A stretch of 64,000 nt of DNA from Lachnospiraceae bacterium (lineage in GTDB: Bacteria; Bacillota; Clostridia; Lachnospirales; Lachnospiraceae), in NCBI GenBank assembly GCA_902363675.1, contig CABJAV010000005.1, positions 1 through 64,000 on the forward strand, written 5' to 3'. A model generated the notes under the pieces. The model was not told where the DNA came from and searched no databases. It worked only from the letters and a program-made list of their open reading frames with translations. A program made the translations under genes and the position numbers. Shown piece by piece: positions 12,944-21,473 of this stretch; positions within the stretch are counted from its first letter, which is position 1, and each line of letters begins with the position of its first letter.

Positions 12944-13567
12944 CTACTTCTCCTTCTGTTCGTTTGCCTGTTTTGATTTTGATGGAAAAATTACATTGTA
13001 ATCTTCGTCCTTATAAATGAAAAAGACAGCAATAATTAAAGCAATTGCGGCTACTGTCACATAGATATCAGCCACATTAAAAATAGGAAAATTAATCAGG
13101 CTGAAATAAAAGAAGTCAATGACATAATTATGTACGATTCGATCTATAAGATTTCCCAATGCCCCACAAAAAAATCCGATAAGAATAAGATTCATAAACA
13201 TATAATGTCTGTTCCATGGGATTCTACGGTATAAAATAACAATCACAATAAGAACAACCAAAGTAATGACTACAAAAAATATCATCTTGCACATCAAAAA
13301 GGCAGACGGATTATTCTCAAAATAAGAGAATCGAAAGATGCGCTGTATGATGGAAACCAGATCTAAACTAAATGCTGCACTTTGATTCTCCAGGTATTTA
13401 AATTCAAAAACTCCATCAATAAGGGAAAAAGATGGCTGGCCTTTGAGATTTACTGCAACGAGATATTTTGTAATCTGATCCAGTCCGATCAGAATAAAAG
13501 ATAATACAGTACTGAAAAGCATTATTTTTCCAGACTTATAATTTACTTTATTATTATTTGAACTCAT
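12944..13567 (-). CDS. lspA: Lipoprotein signal peptidase (signal peptidase II)
   Basis: A membrane aspartic protease that cleaves signal peptides of diacylglyceryl-modified prolipoproteins. Four membrane segments, and the catalytic Asp pair in GNLIDR (D142) and FNVADIY (D167). At 207 residues it is longer than the usual 150-170, with extra sequence at the N-terminus and between the first spans (about 65-95). It serves the lipoproteins encoded nearby, such as DacF and the DUF3048 protein. Confidence 0.92.
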   Translation of the reverse strand: MSSNNNKVNYKSGKIMLFSTVLSFILIGLDQITKYLVAVNLKGQPSFSLIDGVFEFKYLENQSAAFSLDLVSIIQRIFRFSYFENNPSAFLMCKMIFFVVITLVVLIVIVILYRRIPWNRHYMFMNLILIGFFCGALGNLIDRIVHNYVIDFFYFSLINFPIFNVADIYVTVAAIALIIAVFFIYKDEDYNVIFPSKSKQANEQKEK

Positions 13568-13632
13568 AAAAAAATCCTCTTACATATTTTATAATAAAAT
13601 AATCGATAACTGACAGAATCTGTGCCAGATTT

Positions 13633-14385
13633 TTATTCATACATCAAAAAGCGTACACGAAGCTTTCCTTTTTTACTGAGGGCGTGATTGGTTTCAAAAA
13701 CAAATCTCCCTTTACCTCGTACAGAAACAATGCTTCCACTTTCACAGGACTGATTGCAGTTTGTGATACATTTACCGTTAATAAAAACTTTTTCGGACAT
13801 TAGATATGTCGCAGCTTCAGAACGAGAAAAATGATATGCTTTGGCTATAATGCAATCAATTCGGTTGGATGCAATCATATCAGTTTGCTCACGAAAAGTT
13901 GGTTCAATAGAAAAATCTGCTCCTGGAATCATGACTGATAATTTCATTGTAGTATGGCGTATCTGTCGGAGATTTTCCATAATAAAGGTGTGGATCATCT
14001 CTTCGCAAAAAATATAATACACATCGGATTGACAGATAATATCACCAATTTTGCCACGATCAATACCAAGATGCATGAGTGCGCCCAGAACATCTCTGTG
14101 TGTTAGCTTTTCTGCATATTTTGGATATTGTGGGTGCGCTTCTATGCAGATAATTGGAAACTCCCATTCATAACAAAGAGCATCAGGAATGAATGCTATC
14201 ATCTGACGCTCCGCTCCATCATACCCTCCAAAAAGCTTTACCTGCGTGAATAATTCTTTCTGAATGGTATGATAAATATTTTGTTCATTTAAATTCAAAA
14301 ATGTACTAAAGGTTACAATACCCTTTCTGTCAGCCTGCTTTGACAAATCAATCAGACGTTTCTTACATAATTCCTGCTCATTCAT
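13633..14385 (-). CDS. ylmH: YlmH-type S4-domain RNA-binding protein
   Basis: A 250-residue protein with an N-terminal YlmH domain (GGYDGAERQMIAF, HRDVLGALMHLGIDRGKIGDI) and a C-terminal S4 RNA-binding domain at about 180-240. In Firmicutes the homologue lies in the ylm cluster next to sepF and acts on ribosome-associated RNA. It follows sepF by 3 bp. Confidence 0.9.
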   Translation of the reverse strand: MNEQELCKKRLIDLSKQADRKGIVTFSTFLNLNEQNIYHTIQKELFTQVKLFGGYDGAERQMIAFIPDALCYEWEFPIICIEAHPQYPKYAEKLTHRDVLGALMHLGIDRGKIGDIICQSDVYYIFCEEMIHTFIMENLRQIRHTTMKLSVMIPGADFSIEPTFREQTDMIASNRIDCIIAKAYHFSRSEAATYLMSEKVFINGKCITNCNQSCESGSIVSVRGKGRFVFETNHALSKKGKLRVRFLMYE

Positions 14386-14388
14386 GCG

Positions 14389-14916
14389 TTATACCGTTAA
14401 ATCCGGAATATCAAAAGATTCCACAATATTCTGAATATCTCCGGAAATATCTACACCGCTTGGTGTAGCCAAAAAGATATATGTTGAAATTTTTTGGAGA
14501 TTTCCTTGCATTGCATAAGTGGCTCCAGATATGAAATCTATAATTCTCTGAGCAATATCGACACTCAGACCTTCCATATTGATTACTACTGTTCTACCGT
14601 TCAACAATGTATCTGTAATTTCTCTCTCATCGTCAATTGAATTTGGTTTAATAACACATACTTCCATACCTTGCTGCCCCTGTTTTCTGTTTTTTGAAAT
14701 TGGTGTAATCTTATTCTGCTGCTTTGGCCGCTTTTCGGTTACTTCAAAATTTGTTTCTGTATGTTGCTGTTCTGCTTTGCGTTCTTTGCGGGAAGGACGT
14801 TTTTCTTTTACTTCTTCCTGATAATCGTCTTCGTCAAAATCATAATCATCATTATCGAACTCATAATCATCATCGTTTAAACGCATGATATCTAAAAATT
14901 TATCAATAACACTCAT
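14389..14916 (-). CDS. sepF: Cell division protein SepF
   Basis: A 175-residue FtsZ-anchoring protein. It has an N-terminal membrane-targeting helix (MSVIDKFLDIMRL), an acidic then basic linker to about residue 85, and the SepF core from about 85 (VCVIKPNSIDDEREITDTLL..., GATYAMQGNLQKIS, IFLATPSGV). It tethers FtsZ to the membrane and shapes the septum. It lies in the conserved order yggS-sepF-ylmH. Confidence 0.93.
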   Translation of the reverse strand: MSVIDKFLDIMRLNDDDYEFDNDDYDFDEDDYQEEVKEKRPSRKERKAEQQHTETNFEVTEKRPKQQNKITPISKNRKQGQQGMEVCVIKPNSIDDEREITDTLLNGRTVVINMEGLSVDIAQRIIDFISGATYAMQGNLQKISTYIFLATPSGVDISGDIQNIVESFDIPDLTV

Positions 14917-14934
14917 TCTTCTTTATAACCTACC

Positions 14935-15636
14935 TTAAATATGATATTGTCTTTCACCAAAGATTCCAGTCCCCACACGGACAAGTGTCGCTCCTTCTTC
15001 AATTGCGACCATATAATCTCCGGTCATGCCCATCGAAAGGACATCCATATCTACATTATCTATGTTTTCCTGTTTGATGTCAACAGATAATTGCCGAATC
15101 CCCTTAAAGTATGGGCGATTGTCCTCAGGATTTTCAACATATGGTGCAATTGTCATAAGTCCTCTGATATGAACATGCTGCATTTGTGCAACCTCACGAA
15201 CTAACGCAATGGTTTCTTCTTTATGAATACCAAATTTGCTTTCTTCTTCTGCAATATTTACCTCAATCAGTATAGGGACAATTACATTGTTTTTTGCCGC
15301 CTGTTTTTCAATTTCTTTTGCAAGATGCAGACTGTCAACAGAATGGATTAATGCAGTTTTTCCTACAATGTATTTTACTTTATTTGTCTGTAAATGTCCA
15401 ATCATATGCCAATGGATATCTTTTGGCAAAATTTCCATTTTTTCACACATTTCCTGTACTTTATTTTCACCAAATTCGCGTATATTCTGGTCATAAACGG
15501 TCTGTAGCATATCTACAGGTTTTGTTTTGCTGACAGCAATCAGCGTGACTTCACTGCGATCTCTTCCAGCTTTTTGACAAGCAGCTGCAATATTGTCCTC
15601 TACCTTTTTTAAGTTTTCACATAAAAATTCATTCAT
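14935..15636 (-). CDS. yggS: YggS-family PLP homeostasis protein
   Basis: A 233-residue PLP-binding TIM-barrel protein (YlmE/YggS/PROSC family), thought to buffer pyridoxal phosphate rather than catalyse a metabolic reaction. The PLP lysine is K37 in LIAVSKTKP, and the phosphate-binding end is seen in SMGMTGDYMVAI and VRVGTGIFGER. It is part of the division-gene cluster with sepF. Confidence 0.92.
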   Translation of the reverse strand: MNEFLCENLKKVEDNIAAACQKAGRDRSEVTLIAVSKTKPVDMLQTVYDQNIREFGENKVQEMCEKMEILPKDIHWHMIGHLQTNKVKYIVGKTALIHSVDSLHLAKEIEKQAAKNNVIVPILIEVNIAEEESKFGIHKEETIALVREVAQMQHVHIRGLMTIAPYVENPEDNRPYFKGIRQLSVDIKQENIDNVDMDVLSMGMTGDYMVAIEEGATLVRVGTGIFGERQYHI

Positions 15637-15657
15637 TTCTATTACCTGCCTTTTCTA

Positions 15658-17049
15658 TTATTTTATCACTAACTGATTTTCTTTCACTTTGCTTCCATCC
15701 AAAGCAATATGATCATACAATGAAATTCCGTAAGTTGTCTTAGTTTCAATGATTGCATAATCTTCATTTTTAGTCAGAATATTGATTTGTTTGAAGACCG
15801 CATATCCTTTATTTATATTATACACTCCAGTCAGTTTGTCAACATCGTTGCCAATTGTATATGTTTTGGTAGAATCTGTTTTTGCAATCACATCTCCAGC
15901 CGTAACAAATTCATCGTCAATATAATAATTATCATCTTTCTCATAATAAATTGTAGGTGTAACAAGATTAACGGACTTTTTGTCACCCTTTTTTTCTTCG
16001 ACTAATAGACATGGCGCATTTGAATCTCCACCAGTGGTAAAATATTCTTTGGGAACTGTATAAAATTCTTTACTGGTAATGGAAGACGTTGGAATTTTTA
16101 GTCCGGTATCTTCTGACAACACCAGCTCTACATCCACAAATCGGTCATTCACATAACGAACCATTGCTGTTTTTAAGGAAAGATTCAAATAATAAGTCCC
16201 ATCTTTCTTTACTAATGTATATGGAACTGTTAAAGAATAATCATCTTTACAGAAACGAATCTTGATATAAGGATTGTCTTCATCAAGCTGCTTAATCATA
16301 TCATCATTTATCGGAAGAATAATATTCCATGATTCACTGTTGATTCTTTTGTAAGCAGGATCGTTGGAAGCAACTTTTGCATTTGAAGAAAGTGTTTTCT
16401 TACTATAAGTATCTGTAAAATTATTGCTTGTAAAGTTATCAGTAGTCACATTTTCATATCCATCTGTATAATATACAATAACTCCTGGCTTTTCCGATTT
16501 CTTTTTATAAAAGGTTTTATTAGCTTCTGCAGAATCAACTACATCGACCAAAGAAGCAAGTGCATTTACACTTAATGTCTGTGAAATTTGTGCATCCATT
16601 TCATTTTTAAAATTATATACTGAAGAAAAAGCATTTGGATCATAAGAATTTCGAAATGCATCAATTTCACTGGAAATATTGGACAATACCTGAGTATTTA
16701 GTGACGATCCATCCTCAGAAGCAGTGGTAATCTGTTTGGAAATATCACCTGTTGTGTCAATCGAATAAATGACATCATTAACGGATGCTTTTGATGCGTT
16801 TTTCATATAATAATTAATATATCCACTTTGTCCTGCATAAACAATGGTTTCATCACGAATAATTAATCCCTGATAAACATGATTTGTTGCGATAGTTCCC
16901 TGTCCAACTTCATATTCAGCGATTGGGCTGGATGTCAGATAGGAAAAAACATTAAAAACAACATAAATAATAATAATTAAAAAAATCACAACTCCGATAT
17001 TAAGATTATGACTGCGACTCATTTTAACTACATTCTGTCTCTTTGCCAA
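15658..17049 (-). CDS. HlyD-like membrane fusion/adaptor protein
   Basis: A protein of about 463 residues with one N-terminal membrane span (NIGVVIFLIIIIYVVFNVF) followed by an extracytoplasmic part with lipoyl-like beta segments (VYQGLIIRDETIVYAGQSGYI, VKAGDVI-like turns). This suggests the HlyD/adaptor class. The TTG at 17049 has GAGGTG six bases upstream; a GTG at 17058 overlaps that site and is less likely. It heads the yggS-sepF-ylmH-lspA-rluD run. No partner transporter is in the window, so its job is unclear. Confidence 0.7.
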   Translation of the reverse strand: MAKRQNVVKMSRSHNLNIGVVIFLIIIIYVVFNVFSYLTSSPIAEYEVGQGTIATNHVYQGLIIRDETIVYAGQSGYINYYMKNASKASVNDVIYSIDTTGDISKQITTASEDGSSLNTQVLSNISSEIDAFRNSYDPNAFSSVYNFKNEMDAQISQTLSVNALASLVDVVDSAEANKTFYKKKSEKPGVIVYYTDGYENVTTDNFTSNNFTDTYSKKTLSSNAKVASNDPAYKRINSESWNIILPINDDMIKQLDEDNPYIKIRFCKDDYSLTVPYTLVKKDGTYYLNLSLKTAMVRYVNDRFVDVELVLSEDTGLKIPTSSITSKEFYTVPKEYFTTGGDSNAPCLLVEEKKGDKKSVNLVTPTIYYEKDDNYYIDDEFVTAGDVIAKTDSTKTYTIGNDVDKLTGVYNINKGYAVFKQINILTKNEDYAIIETKTTYGISLYDHIALDGSKVKENQLVIK

Positions 17050-17090
17050 GTAATTCACCTCATTTTTCGTACTCCTTCTATCTTACCATT

Positions 17091-17119
17091 TCTATACTTC
17101 AAATACAATATTCTGGCAA
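17091..17119 (-). promoter_or_regulatory. Promoter of the HlyD-yggS-sepF-ylmH-lspA-rluD run
   Basis: TTGCCA (17119-17114) and TATAGA (17096-17091) on the minus strand with a 17-bp spacer, about 40 bp upstream of the TTG start. Confidence 0.65.
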
Positions 17120-17183
17120 TTGTATATTTTTCATATTTTTGGAAATACTAAATAATGAATTAAGATATGAGGAGGTAAAACAC

Positions 17184-17390
17184 ATGAAATGGCTTGATAA
17201 CACACTTCTTACATTGGCAATTATCGGATGTGTTGTATGGGGACTGATTGGCTTTTTTCAATTTAATCTGGTGTCGTTTCTGTTTGGAAATGGTACATGG
17301 TTGACACGTATCATCTATGCACTTGTCGGACTAAGCGGACTTTACATCATTAGCTTCTATGGCAGAATCCGTTCTACATTAGATGATTAA
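17184..17390 (+). CDS. DUF378-type small membrane protein
   Basis: A 68-residue protein with two membrane segments (LLTLAIIGCVVWGLIGFF and IIYALVGLSGLYIISFY) and the pattern of DUF378 proteins. Function unknown. The start at 17184 follows GAGGAGGTAAAACAC; the longer frame from 17043 lacks a ribosome site. It is one of the few plus-strand host genes on this side and ends at a hairpin shared with the convergent P-loop gene. Confidence 0.85.
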   Translation: MKWLDNTLLTLAIIGCVVWGLIGFFQFNLVSFLFGNGTWLTRIIYALVGLSGLYIISFYGRIRSTLDD

Positions 17391-17415
17391 AAAAGAGGGT
17401 TGCATAGCAACCCTC
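17389..17415 (-). terminator. Terminator shared by convergent genes
   Basis: Stem gagggttgc/gcaaccctc (17395-17403 with 17407-17415). On the minus strand it is followed by TTTTTT, so it best ends the P-loop gene; plus-strand function is weaker. Confidence 0.8.
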
Positions 17416-17428
17416 ACATTCTACATTT

Positions 17429-17851
17429 TTATAAAGATTTGATTACCTTTGCTTTTGCACATTCCGGTAAATCTGCTTTATTTTTTGATACACTTAAAAT
17501 AAAACGAACTTTGTATTTTTCGCTGATGATATCCAATTTTTCCATTGATTTTACAATATCTGCATCTGAATCAATCGATGCAATTGTTAAGAAGCTGTCT
17601 AAATACATCTCTTCCAAATCATGATCCTGTGATACAATTCCACAGATAAATCCTAAAAATTCATCACAGTTTGTAACTGGATAGTCAATTACGTTGATTA
17701 AACGAACTTTATTGTTCAATTCATACATATGTTTTTGACTTTTATCTAAGTAAACAACATTTCCAGCTGCTGTTGCAACAGAACTATTTACCTTATCCAG
17801 TAATACTTTTGTTTTTCCTTTTCCCTTTTCTCCACATATGATTTCAATCAT
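17429..17851 (-). CDS. Small P-loop protein of unknown function
   Basis: A 140-residue protein with a Walker A motif close to the N-terminus (GEKGKGKT at 7-14) and hydrophobic strands that fit a compact NTP-binding fold (FILSVSKNKAD near the end). No clear Walker B Asp-Glu and no known family. The start at 17851 is set by AGGAGGATGTGCC; an in-frame start at 17869 overlaps that site. It lies downstream of dacF but has its own promoter. Confidence 0.75.
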   Translation of the reverse strand: MIEIICGEKGKGKTKVLLDKVNSSVATAAGNVVYLDKSQKHMYELNNKVRLINVIDYPVTNCDEFLGFICGIVSQDHDLEEMYLDSFLTIASIDSDADIVKSMEKLDIISEKYKVRFILSVSKNKADLPECAKAKVIKSL

Positions 17852-17915
17852 GGCACATCCTCCTGGCAATTATAATATTGTAAAATTACATAAAAAATTG
17901 TTATCTGTTGATATA

Positions 17916-17944
17916 ATTATAGTCTATATGCACATGAAATACAA
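17916..17944 (-). promoter_or_regulatory. Promoter of the small P-loop gene
   Basis: TTGTAT (17944-17939) and TATAAT (17921-17916), 17-bp spacer, minus strand. The leader is about 60 nt. Confidence 0.7.
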
Positions 17945-17947
17945 TCA

Positions 17948-18919
17948 CTATTTCGCAAAGGTTGAAAGAATCTCATTCATAAGCGTATACATGGAAGAAC
18001 GTGAGTCTCCCTTATATACAATACTGATAATATCCTGGCCCTTTTTATTCTGTGAATAAAGAACAAGACAATATCCAGCGGCATTTGTCGTACCTGTCTT
18101 TCCGCCGATCACCGTTATTCCATCCGGAGATTGTGTCTCTCCCTTAAGATACTGATTGGTATTTGTCCATGTCTTAGAAACCGTGTTTCCATTGGCATCC
18201 GCATAAGAGACATCAATGGAATCTGTCTTTATGATATCTACAAAATCCTGAAGTTTTATCGCTTCCTGAAAAATCAGATACATATCATATACAGATGTAT
18301 AATGTTTCTCATCTGGTAATCCATTCGCATTAACAAAATGACTTTTTGTCGCACCAAGGGCCTTTGCTTCTTTATTCATCACTTTAGCAAATTTCTCCAC
18401 AGAACCTGAATAATATTCCGCAAGGACATTTGCTGCATCATTACCACTTACAAGCATCAGACCATACAGCAGATCACGAACCGTCAACTGATCCCCCGCC
18501 TGTACACCGCAAAGAGAAGAACCTGCCAGATTGGAAACAGCTTCTGAACTAACGGTTACTTTATCATCTAAATTTCCATATTTAATAATAATATATGCTG
18601 TTAAAATTTTTGTGGTACTTGCCGGGTACAATTTTTCGAATAGATTCTGACTGTATAAAACTTCTTTTGTATCAACGTTAAACACACCGGCACTTTCTGC
18701 CAGGTTTGAATCAACTTTATCCGTTCCATAATTAACATCATCCGTTACGCATAAGTTTTTCGCAAATAATTGGCTTGCTGATGCAGTTGAAGAAGACTCA
18801 TACAAAGAATATGGATTTTCAATGGTTTCTTTCTGAAATCCACATCCCGTCATAAAAATAGCTGCTATGCATAAAATACATAGCAGTTTTGTTTTGAAAT
18901 TTTTATTTGTACATCTCAC
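17948..18919 (-). CDS. dacF: D-alanyl-D-alanine carboxypeptidase lipoprotein (DacF-like)
   Basis: A 323-residue low-molecular-weight penicillin-binding protein that trims the terminal D-Ala of peptidoglycan stem peptides. A lipobox FMTGC puts the acylated Cys at C26. Active-site motifs: SxxK as STTK (S101, K104), SGN at 157-159 and KTG at 273-275. It lacks the long C-terminal membrane-anchor domain of PBP5, consistent with lipid anchoring instead. It overlaps the end of mgsA by 17 bp. Confidence 0.9.
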   Translation of the reverse strand: MRCTNKNFKTKLLCILCIAAIFMTGCGFQKETIENPYSLYESSSTASASQLFAKNLCVTDDVNYGTDKVDSNLAESAGVFNVDTKEVLYSQNLFEKLYPASTTKILTAYIIIKYGNLDDKVTVSSEAVSNLAGSSLCGVQAGDQLTVRDLLYGLMLVSGNDAANVLAEYYSGSVEKFAKVMNKEAKALGATKSHFVNANGLPDEKHYTSVYDMYLIFQEAIKLQDFVDIIKTDSIDVSYADANGNTVSKTWTNTNQYLKGETQSPDGITVIGGKTGTTNAAGYCLVLYSQNKKGQDIISIVYKGDSRSSMYTLMNEILSTFAK

Positions 18920-19298
18920 GCCAATCCAAATCTCCTCTGTCCAATGATTTAATTAAAAGTTCTGCAGTGGCAAGATTTGTTGCCAGCGGAATATTGTGTT
19001 CGTCACAAAGTCGTACAATACTGTTAACATCCGGCTCATGTGACTTTGGCTTTAACGGATCACGTAAAAAAATCACCAGATCAATCTCATTGTGTTCAAT
19101 CTGCGCTCCGAGCTGCTGAGAGCCTCCAAGATGCCCTGCCAGATATTTATGTATCTGCAGATTGGCAACCTCTTCGATCAGGCGGCCGGTTGTACCAGTT
19201 GCGAAAAGTTCATTTTTTGCTAATATACCTCGATAGGCAATGCAAAAGTTCTGCATAAGTTTCTTTTTTGAATCATGTGCTACAAGTCCTATATTCAT
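18903..19298 (-). CDS. mgsA: Methylglyoxal synthase family protein with a substituted catalytic Asp
   Basis: A 131-residue protein of the methylglyoxal synthase family (dihydroxyacetone phosphate to methylglyoxal and phosphate). Conserved parts: AHD (7-9), TGTTG (34-38, phosphate binding), FLRDPL (77-82), and the SHEPDV block with the second Asp and the His. The stretch GGSQQLGA at 58-65 has Ser where E. coli MgsA has catalytic Asp71 (GGDQQVGA). Activity therefore needs checking. It sits between rodA and dacF in the cell-wall cluster. Confidence 0.85.
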   Translation of the reverse strand: MNIGLVAHDSKKKLMQNFCIAYRGILAKNELFATGTTGRLIEEVANLQIHKYLAGHLGGSQQLGAQIEHNEIDLVIFLRDPLKPKSHEPDVNSIVRLCDEHNIPLATNLATAELLIKSLDRGDLDWREMYK

Positions 19299-19313
19299 TG
19301 AAGCTACCCTCCC

Positions 19314-20426
19314 CTAATATTTTTTCGGTTGTAATCCTACATTCAATACAAACCCCATTCCCATATATAACGTCACCAGAGATGTTAATCCATAACTGAC
19401 AAATGGAAGTGGAATACCAGTATTCGGCATAAGTCCAGTGGCTACAAAAATATTAAAGATGCTCTGAAATCCAACCAGAGCTGCCATACCACAACAAATC
19501 AGTCGGCCAGACATATCTTTTGCTTTCCTTCCTATCAAAATGCATTCAATCACAATAAAGAGTAACAAAAGGATAATGATGATTGTTCCGACAAATCCTA
19601 ACTCTTCTCCTGCTACCGCAAAAATAAAATCCGTCTGCGGCTCAATAATATAATTTGCATTTTTCATGGATGTTGCAACAGAATTGTTCAATCCTTTGCC
19701 CCACAACTGTCCAGAACCAATCGCCATAATTGAATTCTGCTGCTGTGCAGCTTTATCTGACCATCTTCCATCTGTAGGGTAAAGCCAGGCCATAATTCGT
19801 CCAAAACGATAATCACTGTCGCTACTGTTTTGTGCCATACGAATAATCATAGTAATTCCTATGATTCCAATCGGAATGCTAATGCCAATTACTGTTAATA
19901 CTATTTTATAACTTAATCCCGCAATAAACAAGAGGCTAATAAAAATTAATGCAGCTGCAATTGTTGTTGAGGTATCAGGCTGTTTTAAAATTAGTACTAA
20001 TGGTACAGAAACGAGTGCAAAAGAAATAATGAGTGTCTTAATATTGTTTATATGATCCTGATGTTTTCCAAAAAAATATGAAAACACCAGAATAATTACA
20101 ATCTTTGCAAGCTCAGAAGGCTGAAATCGGATTCCGGCAATGGAGATCCATCGCTGTGCACCACCTGTAGTTGATCCGAAAAGCTGAACTCCTACCAGCA
20201 AACCAATAATTCCAAAATAATACAGAGGTGCAAGTCGGAGTAAAACGGAATAATCCATCAGTGATATGACTGTCATCACGATCAGTCCTAAAACTAATCC
20301 AACAATCTGCATTTTCTGCACAGAATGTTTGGCACTTCCTATGATAAGAATTCCTATGATATTCAATATTGCAATGTAAATAACCAATTGAAAATGGTAA
20401 TTTCGAAGTTTGTATTGTTTTAACAT
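19314..20426 (-). CDS. rodA: RodA-type peptidoglycan glycosyltransferase (SEDS)
   Basis: A 370-residue SEDS membrane protein with about ten spans that polymerises glycan strands for side-wall growth with a class B PBP. Family signatures: GGAQRWISIAGIRFQPSELAK, the loop with WGKGLNNSVAT, IPEPQTDFIF-like IIEPQTDFIFAVAGEELGF, and the C-terminal GIPLPFVSYGLTS. Its likely partner is the PBP2 gene 1 kb upstream in the same run. Confidence 0.93.
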   Translation of the reverse strand: MLKQYKLRNYHFQLVIYIAILNIIGILIIGSAKHSVQKMQIVGLVLGLIVMTVISLMDYSVLLRLAPLYYFGIIGLLVGVQLFGSTTGGAQRWISIAGIRFQPSELAKIVIILVFSYFFGKHQDHINNIKTLIISFALVSVPLVLILKQPDTSTTIAAALIFISLLFIAGLSYKIVLTVIGISIPIGIIGITMIIRMAQNSSDSDYRFGRIMAWLYPTDGRWSDKAAQQQNSIMAIGSGQLWGKGLNNSVATSMKNANYIIEPQTDFIFAVAGEELGFVGTIIIILLLLFIVIECILIGRKAKDMSGRLICCGMAALVGFQSIFNIFVATGLMPNTGIPLPFVSYGLTSLVTLYMGMGFVLNVGLQPKKY

Positions 20427-20427
20427 C

Positions 20428-20631
20428 TTATGCTCTTTTCTTATTTTGCTTTAAAATCACTTTTATCTCATAGTTTTCGGCAGATACATCATAATATCTG
20501 GAAATAATATCGGATATTTCTTTTTTCATTCTTTCCATAAGGTTGGGAGAATTTTCCATCTGCCCGGATTCGATCATAAACTTTAAACGTTCTTTGGCAA
20601 TGCTGCCGGTCATTTCTGTACTATGCCTCAT
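20428..20631 (-). CDS. minE: Cell division topological specificity factor MinE
   Basis: A 67-residue MinE. It contains the MinD-interacting segment (AKERLKFMIESGQ), and the C-terminal dimerisation beta strand (NYEIKVILKQNKKRA). The start at 20631 follows AGGAAAGGAATG and overlaps the minD stop by 11 bp; a longer frame to 20694 runs through minD and is rejected. With MinD it positions the division site. minC is not in this window. Confidence 0.9.
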   Translation of the reverse strand: MRHSTEMTGSIAKERLKFMIESGQMENSPNLMERMKKEISDIISRYYDVSAENYEIKVILKQNKKRA

Positions 20632-21433
20632 TTCCACATTCCTTTCCTGAAGAATGATGCAGTATACCGCGCTTGGTGCACGGATCTTCCGCATTTAAGT
20701 CGACCGGAATAATCCGCGGACTGTCCAACAATCGTGCTGCATTCATAAATGCTCTTGCAGATTTTGAATGCAAAGATAAAACGGGAACACCCTTGTTCTG
20801 GCTGATAATTACTTTATCATCAGCCGGAATAACACCAATACTTTTCATCCCCAGAATTTCTTCAATATCTTTTTGTGAGAGCATATCATGCTTTCGTACC
20901 ATTCTTGAATTGTAGGAATTGATAAGCAGATCTACCTGTGAAAGCCGTTGGCTTTCCAAAAGGTATAATACCCGTCCGGCATCACGTACCGCAGATATAT
21001 GTGGTGTTGTGACTACCAATGCCCGGTCTGCGGCAGAGACTGCAAAATGAAACCCATCATCAATCCCCGCCGGACAGTCTATCAGGCAATAATCAAATTC
21101 CTGCTTCAAATGAGAAATCAAGGTATAAAGTTTACTTTCATAATCCCGAATCTTTTTGCAGCGAAGTGCTGCCGGTATCATATATAGATTCGGATACCGC
21201 TTGTCCTTAATCAACGCCTGTTTTAAACGACACTGATTTTCCAGAAGATCAATCAGATTATACTGTACCTGATCTTCCATTCCCATTACAACGTCCAAAT
21301 TTCGAAGTCCCATGTCAGTATCTAACATAACGACTTTTTTATCTAACCGTGAAAGTCCTGCGCCGATATTTGCAATCGTTGTAGTCTTGCCAACACCGCC
21401 TTTTCCTGAAGTGAATACAATTGCTTCACCCAT
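20621..21433 (-). CDS. minD: Septum site-determining ATPase MinD
   Basis: A 270-residue ParA-type ATPase with the deviant Walker A GKGGVGKTT (10-18), switch motifs (MLDTDMGLRNLD, YCLIDCPAGID) and a C-terminal part that in MinD forms the membrane-targeting helix. It recruits MinC and is cycled by MinE, encoded directly after it. Confidence 0.95.
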   Translation of the reverse strand: MGEAIVFTSGKGGVGKTTTIANIGAGLSRLDKKVVMLDTDMGLRNLDVVMGMEDQVQYNLIDLLENQCRLKQALIKDKRYPNLYMIPAALRCKKIRDYESKLYTLISHLKQEFDYCLIDCPAGIDDGFHFAVSAADRALVVTTPHISAVRDAGRVLYLLESQRLSQVDLLINSYNSRMVRKHDMLSQKDIEEILGMKSIGVIPADDKVIISQNKGVPVLSLHSKSARAFMNAARLLDSPRIIPVDLNAEDPCTKRGILHHSSGKECGNEA

Positions 21434-21473
21434 GAAACAAACCTCCTGTTAGTATTTAGTTTTATCTATGTGA

